DNA of 64,000 bases from Frigoribacterium sp. JB110 (GTDB lineage: Bacteria; Actinomycetota; Actinomycetes; Actinomycetales; Microbacteriaceae): contig NZ_FUIA01000027.1 of assembly GCF_900163665.1 (NCBI RefSeq), positions 1-64,000 of the forward strand. The letters are read 5' to 3'. The translations under genes and the position numbers were made by a program. Positions 33,661 through 42,201 of the stretch are shown here, in pieces (the stretch's first letter is position 1; every line of letters starts with the position of its first letter). Below the pieces are notes generated by a model. The model did not search any database. It had not been told where the DNA came from and saw only the letters and a list, made by a program, of their open reading frames with translations.

Positions 33661-34471
33661 TCCTCAGACCGCGGATCGGCTCGGGAAGGCGACGCCGATC
33701 CCCGCGCGGCCAACGTCGCAGCGTGAGCCGCTCCGCCCGCAGCGCCATTCCCATGTCCTCCCCGGCCCCGGCCATCTGCGACAACGCGTTCGCAAGATGC
33801 ACCGCGCCCGCCTGCCGGGCCGCCGCATCGTCTGCCATCAACTCCACCAGCAGCAACGTCGCCCGCTTGAGCCCTCGCCCTGCCTGCACCCGCTGCGGAA
33901 GACAGAGCGCATTCACCTCCGCGATCCGCACCGCCCACCCATGCCGATACCGCAGATGCGCATACTCGTGAGCGACGACCGCACGCAACTGCGGCCCCGA
34001 CAGCATCCGCCTCAACCCCGTCGAGACCAGGATCTCCGCAGACCTGCCCGGCACGGCGCACGCCACAGGCTCCTCGGAGTCGAACCACACCAGCGTGAAC
34101 CCGGGCCGTCTCTCCCGCGCCACCGCGACCGGAGCCAGCCGCCGCACCGACTCCCGCTGCGATGCCGTCAACGGCTCCGCCGAGACCGACACGAACGCGA
34201 GCACCGCCCCCACCGCACCCAGGCTCAGCCACGCCGCCATCGTCACAGAGATCGCCTCCGCCGCCGTCGGCACCCTCGCCGCGCCGATGCTCACCAGGAT
34301 CGCCGCCGCCACGGCCCCGAGCATCAGGGCACAGCCGGCGAAGAACGCGCTGAACCACAACGTCAACGCGGTGCGAGGAAACCGCACCTGCCACCGCCCC
34401 ATCGTCAGCACCCACGGGGCGAACACCAGCAGCAGCACGGCACCGGTGATGCACCCCAGAACGGGAACCAC
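33647..34471 (-). CDS. M56-family membrane metallopeptidase (BlaR1-like)
   Basis: 274 aa from GTG 34471, 4 nt after the repressor stop. Three to four membrane helices flank a cytoplasmic zinc-peptidase domain with HEYAHLRYRH (HExxH motif) and a downstream acidic ligand region ELMADDAA. In the BlaR1/MecR1 system such peptidases inactivate the partner BlaI-type repressor on signal. No extracellular sensor domain is attached here, so copper or an unknown signal would be sensed through the membrane part. Confidence 0.87.
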   Translation of the reverse strand: MVPVLGCITGAVLLLVFAPWVLTMGRWQVRFPRTALTLWFSAFFAGCALMLGAVAAAILVSIGAARVPTAAEAISVTMAAWLSLGAVGAVLAFVSVSAEPLTASQRESVRRLAPVAVARERRPGFTLVWFDSEEPVACAVPGRSAEILVSTGLRRMLSGPQLRAVVAHEYAHLRYRHGWAVRIAEVNALCLPQRVQAGRGLKRATLLLVELMADDAAARQAGAVHLANALSQMAGAGEDMGMALRAERLTLRRWPRGDRRRLPEPIRGLRISRS

Positions 34472-34475
34472 GTCG

Positions 34476-34859
34476 CTACCGGCGCTTCCTCGTTCGGGCC
34501 GGGGCAATCGCCCTTCGCAGCAGCTCCACGTCATCGGCCGCAAGGTTCCCGGCGAACTTCAGGAGCGCCGCCTCGCGATCTCCCGCTCCCTCCAACGCCG
34601 ACATCATCGACAGGCTCACATGCTCATCCCCGGAACGGGCCGCCGCAAACCGCACCTTCCGAGGAGACTCCCCCGAGCGGACGACCTGCCCCTTCTTCTG
34701 CAGCCGCTCCAGCGCCGTCATCAGAGTCGTATACGCGGGAACACGACCCGAGAACACGGCCTGAACCTCCCGCACGCTCATCGGCTCACCGTGCTCCCAG
34801 AGAATGCGCATCACCTCAGCCTCAAGCTCACCGCGCTCACGCGTCCGCTCCCCAGCCAT
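34476..34859 (-). CDS. BlaI/MecI/CopY-family transcriptional repressor
   Basis: 127 aa. A winged helix occupies residues ~8-75 (LEAEVMRILWEHGEPMSV, then PAYTTLMTALERLQKKG as recognition helix), followed by a short C-terminal dimerisation helix. It lacks the CxCxxxxCxC metal site of true CopY, so control may go through the adjacent M56 peptidase rather than direct copper binding. One CTAC-N5-GTAG site lies 24 bp before its start and two more lie in the copper promoter region, indicating it represses both copper operons and itself. Confidence 0.9.
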   Translation of the reverse strand: MAGERTRERGELEAEVMRILWEHGEPMSVREVQAVFSGRVPAYTTLMTALERLQKKGQVVRSGESPRKVRFAAARSGDEHVSLSMMSALEGAGDREAALLKFAGNLAADDVELLRRAIAPARTRKRR

Positions 34860-34882
34860 CAGCCACCTCCTCCCCCCTTACT

Positions 34883-34895
34883 CTACAAGAGGTAG
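34883..34895. promoter_or_regulatory. Copper-regulon operator site 3 (CTAC-N5-GTAG)
   Basis: CTACAAGAGGTAG, 24 bp before the BlaI/CopY-type gene, matches sites 1 and 2 in half-sites and spacing. The remaining DNA to 35085 shows no gene; a TAGAAT hexamer near 35032 could be a promoter element for the nuclease operon. Confidence 0.65.
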
Positions 34896-35085
34896 TCACC
34901 CGATGACGTTTCGATCGCCGTCGCCCGCGCGATACCCCTGGGATCCTTCGGAGAGACCGCCGAATTATCCGATGGCACCCCTCCGTGCAAGCCGCCGACA
35001 TACGTGTCGACGGGAGCGTCATCCTAGAATTGGCGTTAGTCGCCGCTCGGGATGAAGTGGCCACCGAGGAGAATGGGGCACGGCG

Positions 35086-35214
35086 ATGGCGAAAGACCAC
35101 CTCAATCCGTCTCGCGGAACCCACACGCGACAGCGCACCAACTCCGACCGGCTGCAGTGCAGCGTATCCGGCCTGAAGGCCCCGTCGACTGATCCACTGG
35201 CCGCTCAACGATGA
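35086..35214 (+). CDS. Possible 42-aa leader or coupled small protein before the Shedu-like gene
   Basis: An open frame of 42 codons starts MAKDHLNPSRGTH and ends at a TGA that overlaps the Shedu ATG as ATGA. The Shedu gene has no Shine-Dalgarno of its own, so translational coupling would explain how it is started. The peptide is basic and polar with no recognised motif. A GAGGAG lies 14 nt before its ATG, rather far. It may simply be chance. Confidence 0.3.
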   Translation: MAKDHLNPSRGTHTRQRTNSDRLQCSVSGLKAPSTDPLAAQR

Positions 35215-36086
35215 GCATCACCACCGATCACGCCGGCGACGAAGCAACGCGACGGGCCTGGGAACAGATCAAGCAGTCCGACACCGAGGACGAGGTCCAG
35301 CAGTTCCTGGAACGGCATGTTGCTTTGCTTCCCGGAGCTTGGGGAGACATCGGCCCGGGCGGTCACCACGGTCCCACATACAGCGGCGTCTTCCGCCAGC
35401 CTCCGCTTCAAGGACTGGACGCGAAAAGGGTCCCCGACTTCATGTGGATCACCCGGTCGACGATCGACATCACGCCGATCTGCATCGAGATCGAACGCCC
35501 TACCAAGCGCTGGTTCACCCTCGACGGCACCCCGACCGCCCCACTCAACCAGGCACTGGATCAGCTGAACCAGTGGCGGGCATGGTTCAGCGAGCCCCTC
35601 AACCAGCAGCTCTTCCGAGAGCAGTACCTCAAGAGCAGATGGCCACGACGGGAACTGCGCCCCCAGTTCGTACTCATCTACGGTCGCGAATCGGACTTCA
35701 CCGAAGAGCACACGCTCACGCCCGCCGCGCGCCACCAGAAACGCCGATTCCTCGCCGGGACCGACGACGGGCATCTGCGCACGTTCGACTCGCTCGTATG
35801 GAAGCCTCAGAACGAACAGCTTCTGACGATCTCGATGCATGCCAACGGCCAGCTCCAGGTCGACTGGATCCCCGAATCCTTCGAACAGCTCGGGGACCCC
35901 ACCGGTGCCTATCATCTCGGCTCGATCGACAGGGCAATCGCGAACAACCCCGCAATCACTCCAGAACGCGCGGCCGAGCTTCAACAGCACTGGTCGCGCG
36001 AACGCGAACAAGGCGAACGGCTCGTCAACGGTGACCTCCATCACATCTGGCCGCCCAGGTCAACATCGGGAGAGGCAACCGCCTGA
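35211..36086 (+). CDS. sduA: Shedu-like anti-phage nuclease (DUF4263)
   Basis: 291 aa. It has the Shedu hallmarks: QFLERHVALLPG near residues 31-42, VPDF with Asp76, then ICIEIERP (Glu93, Glu95) as the PD-(D/E)xK core, followed by LNQALDQLNQW. The usual E-x-K lysine is not obvious (EIE stands there), so metal-site details may differ. SduA proteins protect against phages as DNA nucleases. The gene is joined to a GIY-YIG nuclease gene by a TGATG overlap. Confidence 0.8.
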   Translation: MSITTDHAGDEATRRAWEQIKQSDTEDEVQQFLERHVALLPGAWGDIGPGGHHGPTYSGVFRQPPLQGLDAKRVPDFMWITRSTIDITPICIEIERPTKRWFTLDGTPTAPLNQALDQLNQWRAWFSEPLNQQLFREQYLKSRWPRRELRPQFVLIYGRESDFTEEHTLTPAARHQKRRFLAGTDDGHLRTFDSLVWKPQNEQLLTISMHANGQLQVDWIPESFEQLGDPTGAYHLGSIDRAIANNPAITPERAAELQQHWSREREQGERLVNGDLHHIWPPRSTSGEATA

Positions 36087-36898
36087 TGGCGCTGACGCTC
36101 GGCCCGATCCTGCTCGATGCGGGCATCGACCTCTCCAACACGCTGGTGATTCGCCACGCGTATGTTCAGGAGCACGAGGACAGTGGCTCGCCCGGCATCC
36201 ACGCTGACTCCACCGACGCGGAAATACTCGAGTACACGCGGAACCAATCATCCAATCCGAGGAACTTCCCGGCCATTCCGCCTCGTTTCTGGGCTGTGTG
36301 TATCCGTGAGGGAGGCGATCAAGCACGACTGTGGTCGGTGATGGAAAACCGTGGAGAGCTCTCGAACGACGGGTTGCGGCGAGTCTTCGACCTCGTCGAG
36401 ACCGACCACATGGCCGACCTTCGCAAGCGCCTGGTGATCGGATGGCGATCGCCACGCAGATGGTGGATGTATGGCACCACCGCCGGGAGGTATCCCGTCA
36501 TGGGCATCGCTGACGCAGAACCTGTGCCCTTCCCGGGCTTCGATCGACTCGTCCTCGAGCACCCGCGACTCCAGGCCGTGATGCGTGAACATCGGTACGC
36601 CTCCTGGCGCACAGCACTGGCGTCAGTGGTCGGCATCTACCTCATCACCAACACTCGAGACGGGCGCCAATACGTCGGCAAAGCCGACGGCGTGGAGAGC
36701 ATCCGCCAACGCTGGAACGCCTACGCAACCAACGGACACGGCGGCAACGTCGAACTGCGTGGTCTCGATCCAACCCACTTTCGCTTCTCACTCCTGCGAG
36801 TGTTCGACCCATCCACGCCCACCCAGGTGATCGACGAGTCGGAGAACCACTTCAAAATCGCGCTCGACACACGCAAGCACGGGTTGAACCGGAACTAG
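36086..36898 (+). CDS. GIY-YIG nuclease-domain protein, Shedu partner
   Basis: 270 aa. The C-terminal ~90 residues are a GIY-YIG domain: GIY (183-185), YVG (196-198), Arg209 and the catalytic-type Glu near 251-253, ending GLNRN. The N-terminal ~175 residues have no recognised fold; motifs such as PPRFWAVCIREGG and RKRLVIGW occur there. The start overlaps the Shedu-like stop by one base. Two different nuclease folds in one operon suggest a two-component defence system (inference). Confidence 0.82.
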   Translation: MALTLGPILLDAGIDLSNTLVIRHAYVQEHEDSGSPGIHADSTDAEILEYTRNQSSNPRNFPAIPPRFWAVCIREGGDQARLWSVMENRGELSNDGLRRVFDLVETDHMADLRKRLVIGWRSPRRWWMYGTTAGRYPVMGIADAEPVPFPGFDRLVLEHPRLQAVMREHRYASWRTALASVVGIYLITNTRDGRQYVGKADGVESIRQRWNAYATNGHGGNVELRGLDPTHFRFSLLRVFDPSTPTQVIDESENHFKIALDTRKHGLNRN

Positions 36899-37031
36899 CA
36901 TCTGAAGGACGAGCGAGAACGTCGGCCTGGACTCCCCCAAAGAACGACTCGAAGGCCAACCCACGACGACCCGCAACACAAAAGCCGGTCGATCGCCCGC
37001 TACCGCAAACCCGCGGGCGCGGCGTCGGAGG

Positions 37032-37715
37032 CTAACGTCGTGCAGGCCGCCGAGGAACGCGCGGAGGGGCCGCAGCCGTGGGGTCGCCGAGCACCTCGTC
37101 CAGGTGCCGCAGGGCGACCTCCTCGTTCGCGGTGCCGGGCGTCCCTTCCCCACCGAAGATCGTGAGGATCTCGGCGTCGTGCTCCCCATCGCTGCCGAAC
37201 CAGTGCGGGACGCGGGTGTCGAACTCCGCGACCTCACCGGCGCCGAGGGCGAGGTCGCGGGTGCCGACGATGAGCCGCAGCCGCCCGGAGAGGACGTAGA
37301 TCCATGCCGATCCTGCATGCGTGGACATCGCCGGGGCGACGGTGGTGCGCGGGACGATGACCTTCCACGCGTGCCGCTGACCCGGCTGACGTGTGAGCGG
37401 CACGACGGTGCGCCCGTTCACGCGACGAGGGCGCAGACGGATGCGGGGATCCCCCGTCTCCGGGCCGCCGACGAGATCGTCCAGAGGGAGTCGGTGGACG
37501 CGGGCGAGGGGAAGGAGCAGTTCGAGGCTCGGCCTCCGCTGCCCGGTCTCCAGCCGTGAGAGCGTGCTCTTGGATATCCCCGTCTCCTGCGAGAGGGCGG
37601 CGAGGGTCAGGCCCGACCGGGCGCGCAGTTCCTGAAGCCGCGGTCCGATCCGGTCGAGGGTCGCATCGATCCGGGCATCCGCCGCCCGTCCGCCGGGTCG
37701 TCGTGGGGAATCCAT
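37032..37715 (-). CDS. XRE-family regulator with cupin domain
   Basis: 227 aa. The helix-turn-helix at ~25-80 reads LRARSGLTLAALSQETGISK, STLSRLETGQRRPS. The C-terminal cupin (about 115-200) contains STHAGSAWIYVLSG and VPHWFGSDG. Divergent from the MFS exporter 77 bp away, so it is the likely regulator of that gene. Such proteins often sense a small drug-like or metabolic ligand. Confidence 0.9.
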   Translation of the reverse strand: MDSPRRPGGRAADARIDATLDRIGPRLQELRARSGLTLAALSQETGISKSTLSRLETGQRRPSLELLLPLARVHRLPLDDLVGGPETGDPRIRLRPRRVNGRTVVPLTRQPGQRHAWKVIVPRTTVAPAMSTHAGSAWIYVLSGRLRLIVGTRDLALGAGEVAEFDTRVPHWFGSDGEHDAEILTIFGGEGTPGTANEEVALRHLDEVLGDPTAAAPPRVPRRPARR

Positions 37716-37792
37716 TCACCCATGTCATCACGCCGTCCCGGAAACGGCAACGAAAGTTGCCATCCGCTTGCCGTCGCGGAGAAGGTGGAGGT

Positions 37793-39184
37793 GTGCAAGG
37801 GACGGAGCCGAGGACGAGGAGGATGCTGCTGGCGGGGCTGGCCGTCAGCATGCTGACCGCCTCGCTGGGCACCAGCGCGGCGAACGTCGCCCTGCCGACC
37901 CTCGCCGAGGACCTGGGCGGCCGCTTCGGCGAGGCCCAATGGGTCGCCCTCGCGTATCTGCTCGCCATGACGGCGACGAGCGCCGCATCCGGCGTTCTCG
38001 GTGACGCGCTGGGCAGGCCTCGGGCGTTGGCGATCGGCGCGGGCGTGTTCGTCGTCGCCTCGATCGGCGCGGCGTTCGCCCCCTCGCTGCCTGTGCTCAT
38101 CGCCGCGCGCGTCGTTCAGGGCATGGGCGCGGCGGTCATGATGGCGCTCCCGCTCGCCATCGCGCGAGACGCGACGCCCTCGACCCACCTGGGCCGGGCC
38201 ATGGGGATGCTCGGCACGACCGGCGCGATCGGCACCGCCTCGGGCCCTGCCGTGGGCGGCCTGCTGCTCCAGGGGCTCGGCTGGCCGGCGATCTTCTGGA
38301 CGATGGCCGGGCTGGGCGGGGTCGCCCTCGCGCTCACGATGCCCTCCGTCGGCGGTCTCCCCCGGCGCGAGCGGGCGCCCTTCGACCTCGCCGGCGTTGT
38401 CCTCCTCACCGGCGGGGTCGCCCTCTACGCGCTCGCCGTGACCGTGGAGGAAGGACCAGTGGTCACGACCGCGCTCATCATCGGCGCCGTCGCGGCCGGT
38501 GCCGTGTTCGCGATCGTGGAACGCCGTGCGGTCGCGCCCGTGCTGCCGATGCGGATGCTCGCCGATCGCGTGCTCGGAATCGGCAGCATCCTCAACCTCG
38601 TCGTCGGGGCCGCGATGATGAGCACTCTCGTGATCGGCCCGTTCTTCCTCGGCGGCGCCCTGGGGCTCGGGGCGGCGCAGATCGGCCTGGTCATGGCGGC
38701 GGGGCCGATCACCTCGGTGTGCACGGGGATGATCGCGGGACGCGTCGTCGACCGCTGCGGAGCGGCCGGGATGACCGCTGCCGGTCTCGCGGTGATGACG
38801 ACGGGGTCGTTCGCCCTCGCGCTCCTGCCCGGATGGCTGGGGCTTCCGGGGTACGTCGCCGGGACCGTCCTGCTGGCGCCGGGCTATCAGCTCTTCCTCG
38901 CCGCGAACAACACCGCCGTGCTCGGCTCGGTTCCCCCGCGACGACGCGGCACCGCATCCGGGGCACTCGCGCTGGCGCGCAACCTCGGCATGGTCACGGG
39001 AGCCTCGCTGATGGGCGCCCTGTACGCCGCAGGGGCCGGCACGAACGAGATCTCCACGGCGCCCGCCGAGGCATTGCGGACCGGATTGCTCGTCACCTAT
39101 GTCACCACCGGCATCGCGCTCGTCGGAGCAGCCGCCCTCGCCCTGCTGTCCAACAGGGCACATCGAACAGTTGAAGAGCAGTGA
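37793..39184 (+). CDS. MFS drug exporter, DHA2 (14-helix) family
   Basis: 463 aa from GTG 37793, with AAGG about 7 nt upstream; the ATG at 37823 is an alternative. The first helices have ANVALPTLAEDLGG, then QWVALAYLLA, the DHA2 signature, and GDALGRPRAL is motif A. About 14 membrane helices. These proton antiporters export drugs, dyes or natural products. Divergent from an HTH-cupin regulator and convergent with the next gene, which ends 7 bp away. Confidence 0.92.
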   Translation: MQGTEPRTRRMLLAGLAVSMLTASLGTSAANVALPTLAEDLGGRFGEAQWVALAYLLAMTATSAASGVLGDALGRPRALAIGAGVFVVASIGAAFAPSLPVLIAARVVQGMGAAVMMALPLAIARDATPSTHLGRAMGMLGTTGAIGTASGPAVGGLLLQGLGWPAIFWTMAGLGGVALALTMPSVGGLPRRERAPFDLAGVVLLTGGVALYALAVTVEEGPVVTTALIIGAVAAGAVFAIVERRAVAPVLPMRMLADRVLGIGSILNLVVGAAMMSTLVIGPFFLGGALGLGAAQIGLVMAAGPITSVCTGMIAGRVVDRCGAAGMTAAGLAVMTTGSFALALLPGWLGLPGYVAGTVLLAPGYQLFLAANNTAVLGSVPPRRRGTASGALALARNLGMVTGASLMGALYAAGAGTNEISTAPAEALRTGLLVTYVTTGIALVGAAALALLSNRAHRTVEEQ

Positions 39185-39190
39185 CCGCCA

Positions 39191-39865
39191 CTACGCACTG
39201 ACCGCCCGCCTCCGTGACCACCACCATTGACGTTTGCTCCGCGAGGACGTCTGAAGTCCAGGTGTCACAGGATCGACTGGCGACGGGAACGCACCGGATG
39301 CGGCGGTGACAAGAGATGCTCTGAATGACGCGTTCAGCGGATCTCGCGTGTCGAACCAATCCAGTGCGTCGAGTTCCTCGATGTCGTTCGCATACAGGCC
39401 AGGCCAGCCATCGCCGAGCACTTCGGCGTCCGCGGCGTTGGCATGGCAGAGCGCACTTCCTCGGATCGGGATCGATGCTGCGCCGAAATGTGACATCGTT
39501 CCCCACAGGCGATGACGCCCGTTGGTCAGCGGCTCGAACCAGGGATCGAACTCGACTGCCTCCGACGATCTGAACCATGCCGAGATGATGTCCTGCTCCG
39601 TCTGCGTCAGGTCACCTGGATACCCAGGGAGGGCAACCAACCCGCGATCGTCGAGCTCGGGATCGACGCTCCAGGATCCCGCCGCCAAGACGTCACCGAC
39701 CTGGGTCACGGCCGCGGCGATGAGATTCCAGCGCTGTTCATCCCGATCCGAGTGGCGTTGCGCCCCGTCCTCGATGTCAGGATCCTCCGGAACCCATTGC
39801 CGAACGTGCTCGGCAGTGGTTCGCCACCAGAAGCGCGGGGTTGCCACCGAGATCAGCGTCGTCAT
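39191..39865 (-). CDS. Hypothetical protein
   Basis: 224 aa, soluble, rich in Trp and acidic residues, no membrane helix or signal peptide. Its middle (about 100-150) reads FDPWFEPLTNGRHRLWGTMSHFGAA, and its tail is rich in Arg and Trp. I do not recognise a family. It lies 9 bp after the methyltransferase gene on the same strand and could be the last gene of that operon, although codon use gives no further help. Confidence 0.55.
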   Translation of the reverse strand: MTTLISVATPRFWWRTTAEHVRQWVPEDPDIEDGAQRHSDRDEQRWNLIAAAVTQVGDVLAAGSWSVDPELDDRGLVALPGYPGDLTQTEQDIISAWFRSSEAVEFDPWFEPLTNGRHRLWGTMSHFGAASIPIRGSALCHANAADAEVLGDGWPGLYANDIEELDALDWFDTRDPLNASFRASLVTAASGAFPSPVDPVTPGLQTSSRSKRQWWWSRRRAVSA

Positions 39866-39874
39866 CGGCTCATG

Positions 39875-40693
39875 CTATCTGCCGGCACCGCCCGCACTCG
39901 GCCGGTGGGCGATGAGTGCGACGCCGCGGAGAGTGTGCCCGTGTTGGCGGAACAGTGCCCGCATTCTCAGCACTCGGTCGCGGGCGTCTTTGTCGCGGAG
40001 GACGTTTCGGATGATGCGTGCGGTGCCGCGGATCCCTTCGTCGGCAACGTTGCGGCGCATCCTCAGAAGTGCCATCGGCGCGGTTTCGGTCCAGTCGACG
40101 ACGAGCCCCGCTTCCTCCAGGAGCGCACGCCATTCGATCATGGTCTGCGGGCGGGCATTGACCTTGATCACGCGGGCGAGATCCTTGCGCAGTTCGGTCT
40201 TGATCGCGGGGTCGAGGTCGTCCGGGTGCAGACCAAGCTCATGGATCGCGTAGCGTCCTCCGGGCCGGAGGATCCTCGCGGCCTCGGCGACGATCGCCCG
40301 TTTGACAGTGTCCGATTGCATCGTCAGCATGGCCTCCCCGATGACGATGTCGGCGGAGGCGTCCGGGAGCCCGGTCTGCGCGGCGTCGGCCTGCACCACT
40401 GTCCCCACTGATCCGACAGCCCTCGCGCTGAGCCGGGCAGCGTCCTCATCCTTCTCCACCCCGATGTATGACGCGGGTCCGCGGCTGAGGATCTCCATCG
40501 CCGTGCGCCCCAGCCCCGGTGCGAGCTCGACGATCTCGGAGCCGCCGATGCCGGCGTGATCCAGCAGCTGCCGAGTGAGGCCGAGACCGCCCGGGCGCAG
40601 CACGCGCTTGCCGAGCCTGGCCAGCAGCCAATGGCCGGGAACGTCGCCTGTCTTCCGCTGTGCGTAGGGCAGCGCCTGTTCGTCGTCGCTCAT
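39875..40693 (-). CDS. Class I SAM-dependent methyltransferase
   Basis: 272 aa. Motif I is IVELAPGLGRTA, followed by the acidic ribose-binding turn IGVEKDED, then ADIVIGEAMLTM and the post-motif III RILRPGGRYAIHELGL. The substrate is unknown. It overlaps the cupin gene by 4 nt and belongs to an operon led by a Cys-containing HTH regulator and a small membrane protein. Confidence 0.87.
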   Translation of the reverse strand: MSDDEQALPYAQRKTGDVPGHWLLARLGKRVLRPGGLGLTRQLLDHAGIGGSEIVELAPGLGRTAMEILSRGPASYIGVEKDEDAARLSARAVGSVGTVVQADAAQTGLPDASADIVIGEAMLTMQSDTVKRAIVAEAARILRPGGRYAIHELGLHPDDLDPAIKTELRKDLARVIKVNARPQTMIEWRALLEEAGLVVDWTETAPMALLRMRRNVADEGIRGTARIIRNVLRDKDARDRVLRMRALFRQHGHTLRGVALIAHRPSAGGAGR

Positions 40694-41070
40694 GCTGCGG
40701 TACTTTCGGTCGCTTCGGGCACAGCGCGGATAACGGTGAGGAGGAACACGCTGTCCTCAAGGGCCGTCACCGCATGCCGTTCGGGTGGGATGGCGATGAG
40801 ATCGCCCGGCTCGAGTTCCCAAGTCCTGTTCTGACCGGTCAAGCGGACCCGTCCGGTCAGCACGTGCAGGGTCGCTTCGGGCGGGCTGTCATGTTCAGCC
40901 AGGTGGCTGCCGGCCAGGAGCGCGAGCATCGTCTGCCTGAGAACCGTGTCGCGAGACCCGTATACGGTGTCCGCCGCACGATGAGCATGTGAGGTGCGTG
41001 CCGTGGCCAGGAGCTTCTCCTGACGCGTGGTGAGGTTCACGGCCTGAAGCTCGCTGCTGTCTTGCGTCAT
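40690..41070 (-). CDS. Cupin-domain protein
   Basis: 126 aa single cupin. The region HDSPPEATLHVLTGRVRLTG and the later PPERHAVTALEDS supply the usual two cupin motifs with His/Glu ligands. It starts 13 nt after the membrane-protein stop and ends in a 4-nt overlap with the methyltransferase. A binding or sensing protein for a small ligand is likely. Confidence 0.83.
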   Translation of the reverse strand: MTQDSSELQAVNLTTRQEKLLATARTSHAHRAADTVYGSRDTVLRQTMLALLAGSHLAEHDSPPEATLHVLTGRVRLTGQNRTWELEPGDLIAIPPERHAVTALEDSVFLLTVIRAVPEATESTAA

Positions 41071-41083
41071 CGTCGGCTCACTT

Positions 41084-41509
41084 TCACAGGGTCGCCAAGA
41101 GTAGGAGGCCGCCGGCCAGCAGCGCGACTACTTTGAACGCTTCGAGCGCGGGATACACCCGATGCATCCGGGATCTCTTGCCGGAAGTCTCGCCGGCGAG
41201 GACACGATTGGATCGTCGTTGCAGCACAGGTCGGACGACCGCGAGCTGTACGACCAGGATCAGGATGGCCGCCAGCAACCAGAAGCCCGCCGCCGGCCAC
41301 GCGGCGAGGGCGAGGCCTGCCAGGACGATGAGCGCGAGGACCGCCTCCGCGATGTTCAGAGCCCGGAACACGAGACGACCGATCCCGAGTCCCAGCGGCA
41401 CGGTGATGCCCGGTGCACGAAACTTCAGTGGGGCCTCCAGGAAGGAGATCGCGATCACCATTCCGAGCCACACCAGTCCGGCCGCTGCCGCCACCATCCC
41501 ACCGTTCAT
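41084..41509 (-). CDS. Small integral membrane protein of the regulator operon
   Basis: 141 aa from the ATG at 41509, which overlaps the HTH regulator stop as ATGA. Four membrane helices; conserved-looking FLEAPLKFRAPG after the first helix and RNxIAEAVL-like loop after the second. Members of this family are found beside Fe-S or nitrosative-stress regulators, but no biochemical role is assigned. Confidence 0.75.
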   Translation of the reverse strand: MNGGMVAAAAGLVWLGMVIAISFLEAPLKFRAPGITVPLGLGIGRLVFRALNIAEAVLALIVLAGLALAAWPAAGFWLLAAILILVVQLAVVRPVLQRRSNRVLAGETSGKRSRMHRVYPALEAFKVVALLAGGLLLLATL

Positions 41510-42150
41510 GCCGCTACTCCCGTCGACGCCAGTCGGACCCGGCACACGCCGGGTCGCACGAGGGGTTCCAGGTCGGTGCCGATCGTGTCGGCCCCCCAGC
41601 TATCGAGGGTGCCGCGCATCAGCCCGGCGTGGACGGCGCAGACCACGTCGCCCTGCTCGTCGAAGACCTCGCGAAAGGGGCAGTTGTGCAGTTCGATGAT
41701 CCGCGCCTCGGTGCGGTGCGGCGCGAACCCCACCTCCCCCAGATAAGCGACCAGGCGCTCGATCGGGTTGAGATCCTCCCCGTCTGAGCGTTCCGCATGG
41801 CGGCGGCCCCACGCCATCCCCGCCCGCTTCGCCGCCTCACGTGCGTGGACGCCCGCACCCAGACTCCCGATGAGGATGCTGGCCAACAACTCGTAGCGCC
41901 GATCTCCGCGGCCAGGGTCGGGCACCACCCGATATCGCGCCTCGGGCCGGCCGCGTCCTGCCACCACTGACGGGACGCGTTCGACGCGCCCGTCCTCTTC
42001 CAGGGCGCTCAGGTGGTAGCGCACTGTGTTGGAGTGCACTCCGAGGCGCTCTGCCAAAGCCGCAACTCTCATCGGCGTCTCGGAGACGCGCAGCAGCTGC
42101 AGCACCTGCTGCCGACGTGCACTCGGCCCATCCCGCACTTCACTTTGCAT
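41506..42150 (-). CDS. HTH regulator with C-terminal Cys/His motif (SufR-like)
   Basis: 214 aa. An N-terminal winged helix (QQVLQLLRVSETPMRVAALA, LGVHSNTVRYHLSALEEDG) is followed by a C-terminal domain with HNCPFREV, then VVCAVHAGL and a later PGVCRVRL. The Cys/His spacing is like that of SufR-type repressors, which hold an Fe-S cluster and react to redox or NO. It leads a four- to five-gene operon and is divergent from a DUF2249-cupin gene, with an AT-rich palindrome between them. Confidence 0.85.
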   Translation of the reverse strand: MQSEVRDGPSARRQQVLQLLRVSETPMRVAALAERLGVHSNTVRYHLSALEEDGRVERVPSVVAGRGRPEARYRVVPDPGRGDRRYELLASILIGSLGAGVHAREAAKRAGMAWGRRHAERSDGEDLNPIERLVAYLGEVGFAPHRTEARIIELHNCPFREVFDEQGDVVCAVHAGLMRGTLDSWGADTIGTDLEPLVRPGVCRVRLASTGVAA

Positions 42151-42154
42151 AGCT

Positions 42155-42188
42155 CCTATTTTATCCAGATATCATTGGAATAAATAGG
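42155..42188. promoter_or_regulatory. AT-rich palindromic operator between divergent genes
   Basis: A 34-bp imperfect palindrome with arms CCTATTTTATCCA and TGGAATAAATAGG (11 of 13 paired), strikingly AT-rich for this DNA. It lies 4 nt from the HTH regulator start and overlaps the Shine-Dalgarno AGGAGG of the DUF2249 gene, so a bound repressor would shut both. Confidence 0.6.
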
Positions 42189-42201
42189 AGGAAGGCAAGA
42201 C

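Noticed and set aside
37607-39163. Long minus-strand frame (518 codons) opposite the MFS exporter
   Set aside because: Low-complexity Arg/Gly/Asp composition and antisense to a real membrane protein; a high-GC shadow.
39531-39554. tRNA-like GGCTCGAACCAGGGATCGAA string
   Set aside because: Lies inside the minus-strand hypothetical gene (encodes FDPWFEP) and lacks any other tRNA part.
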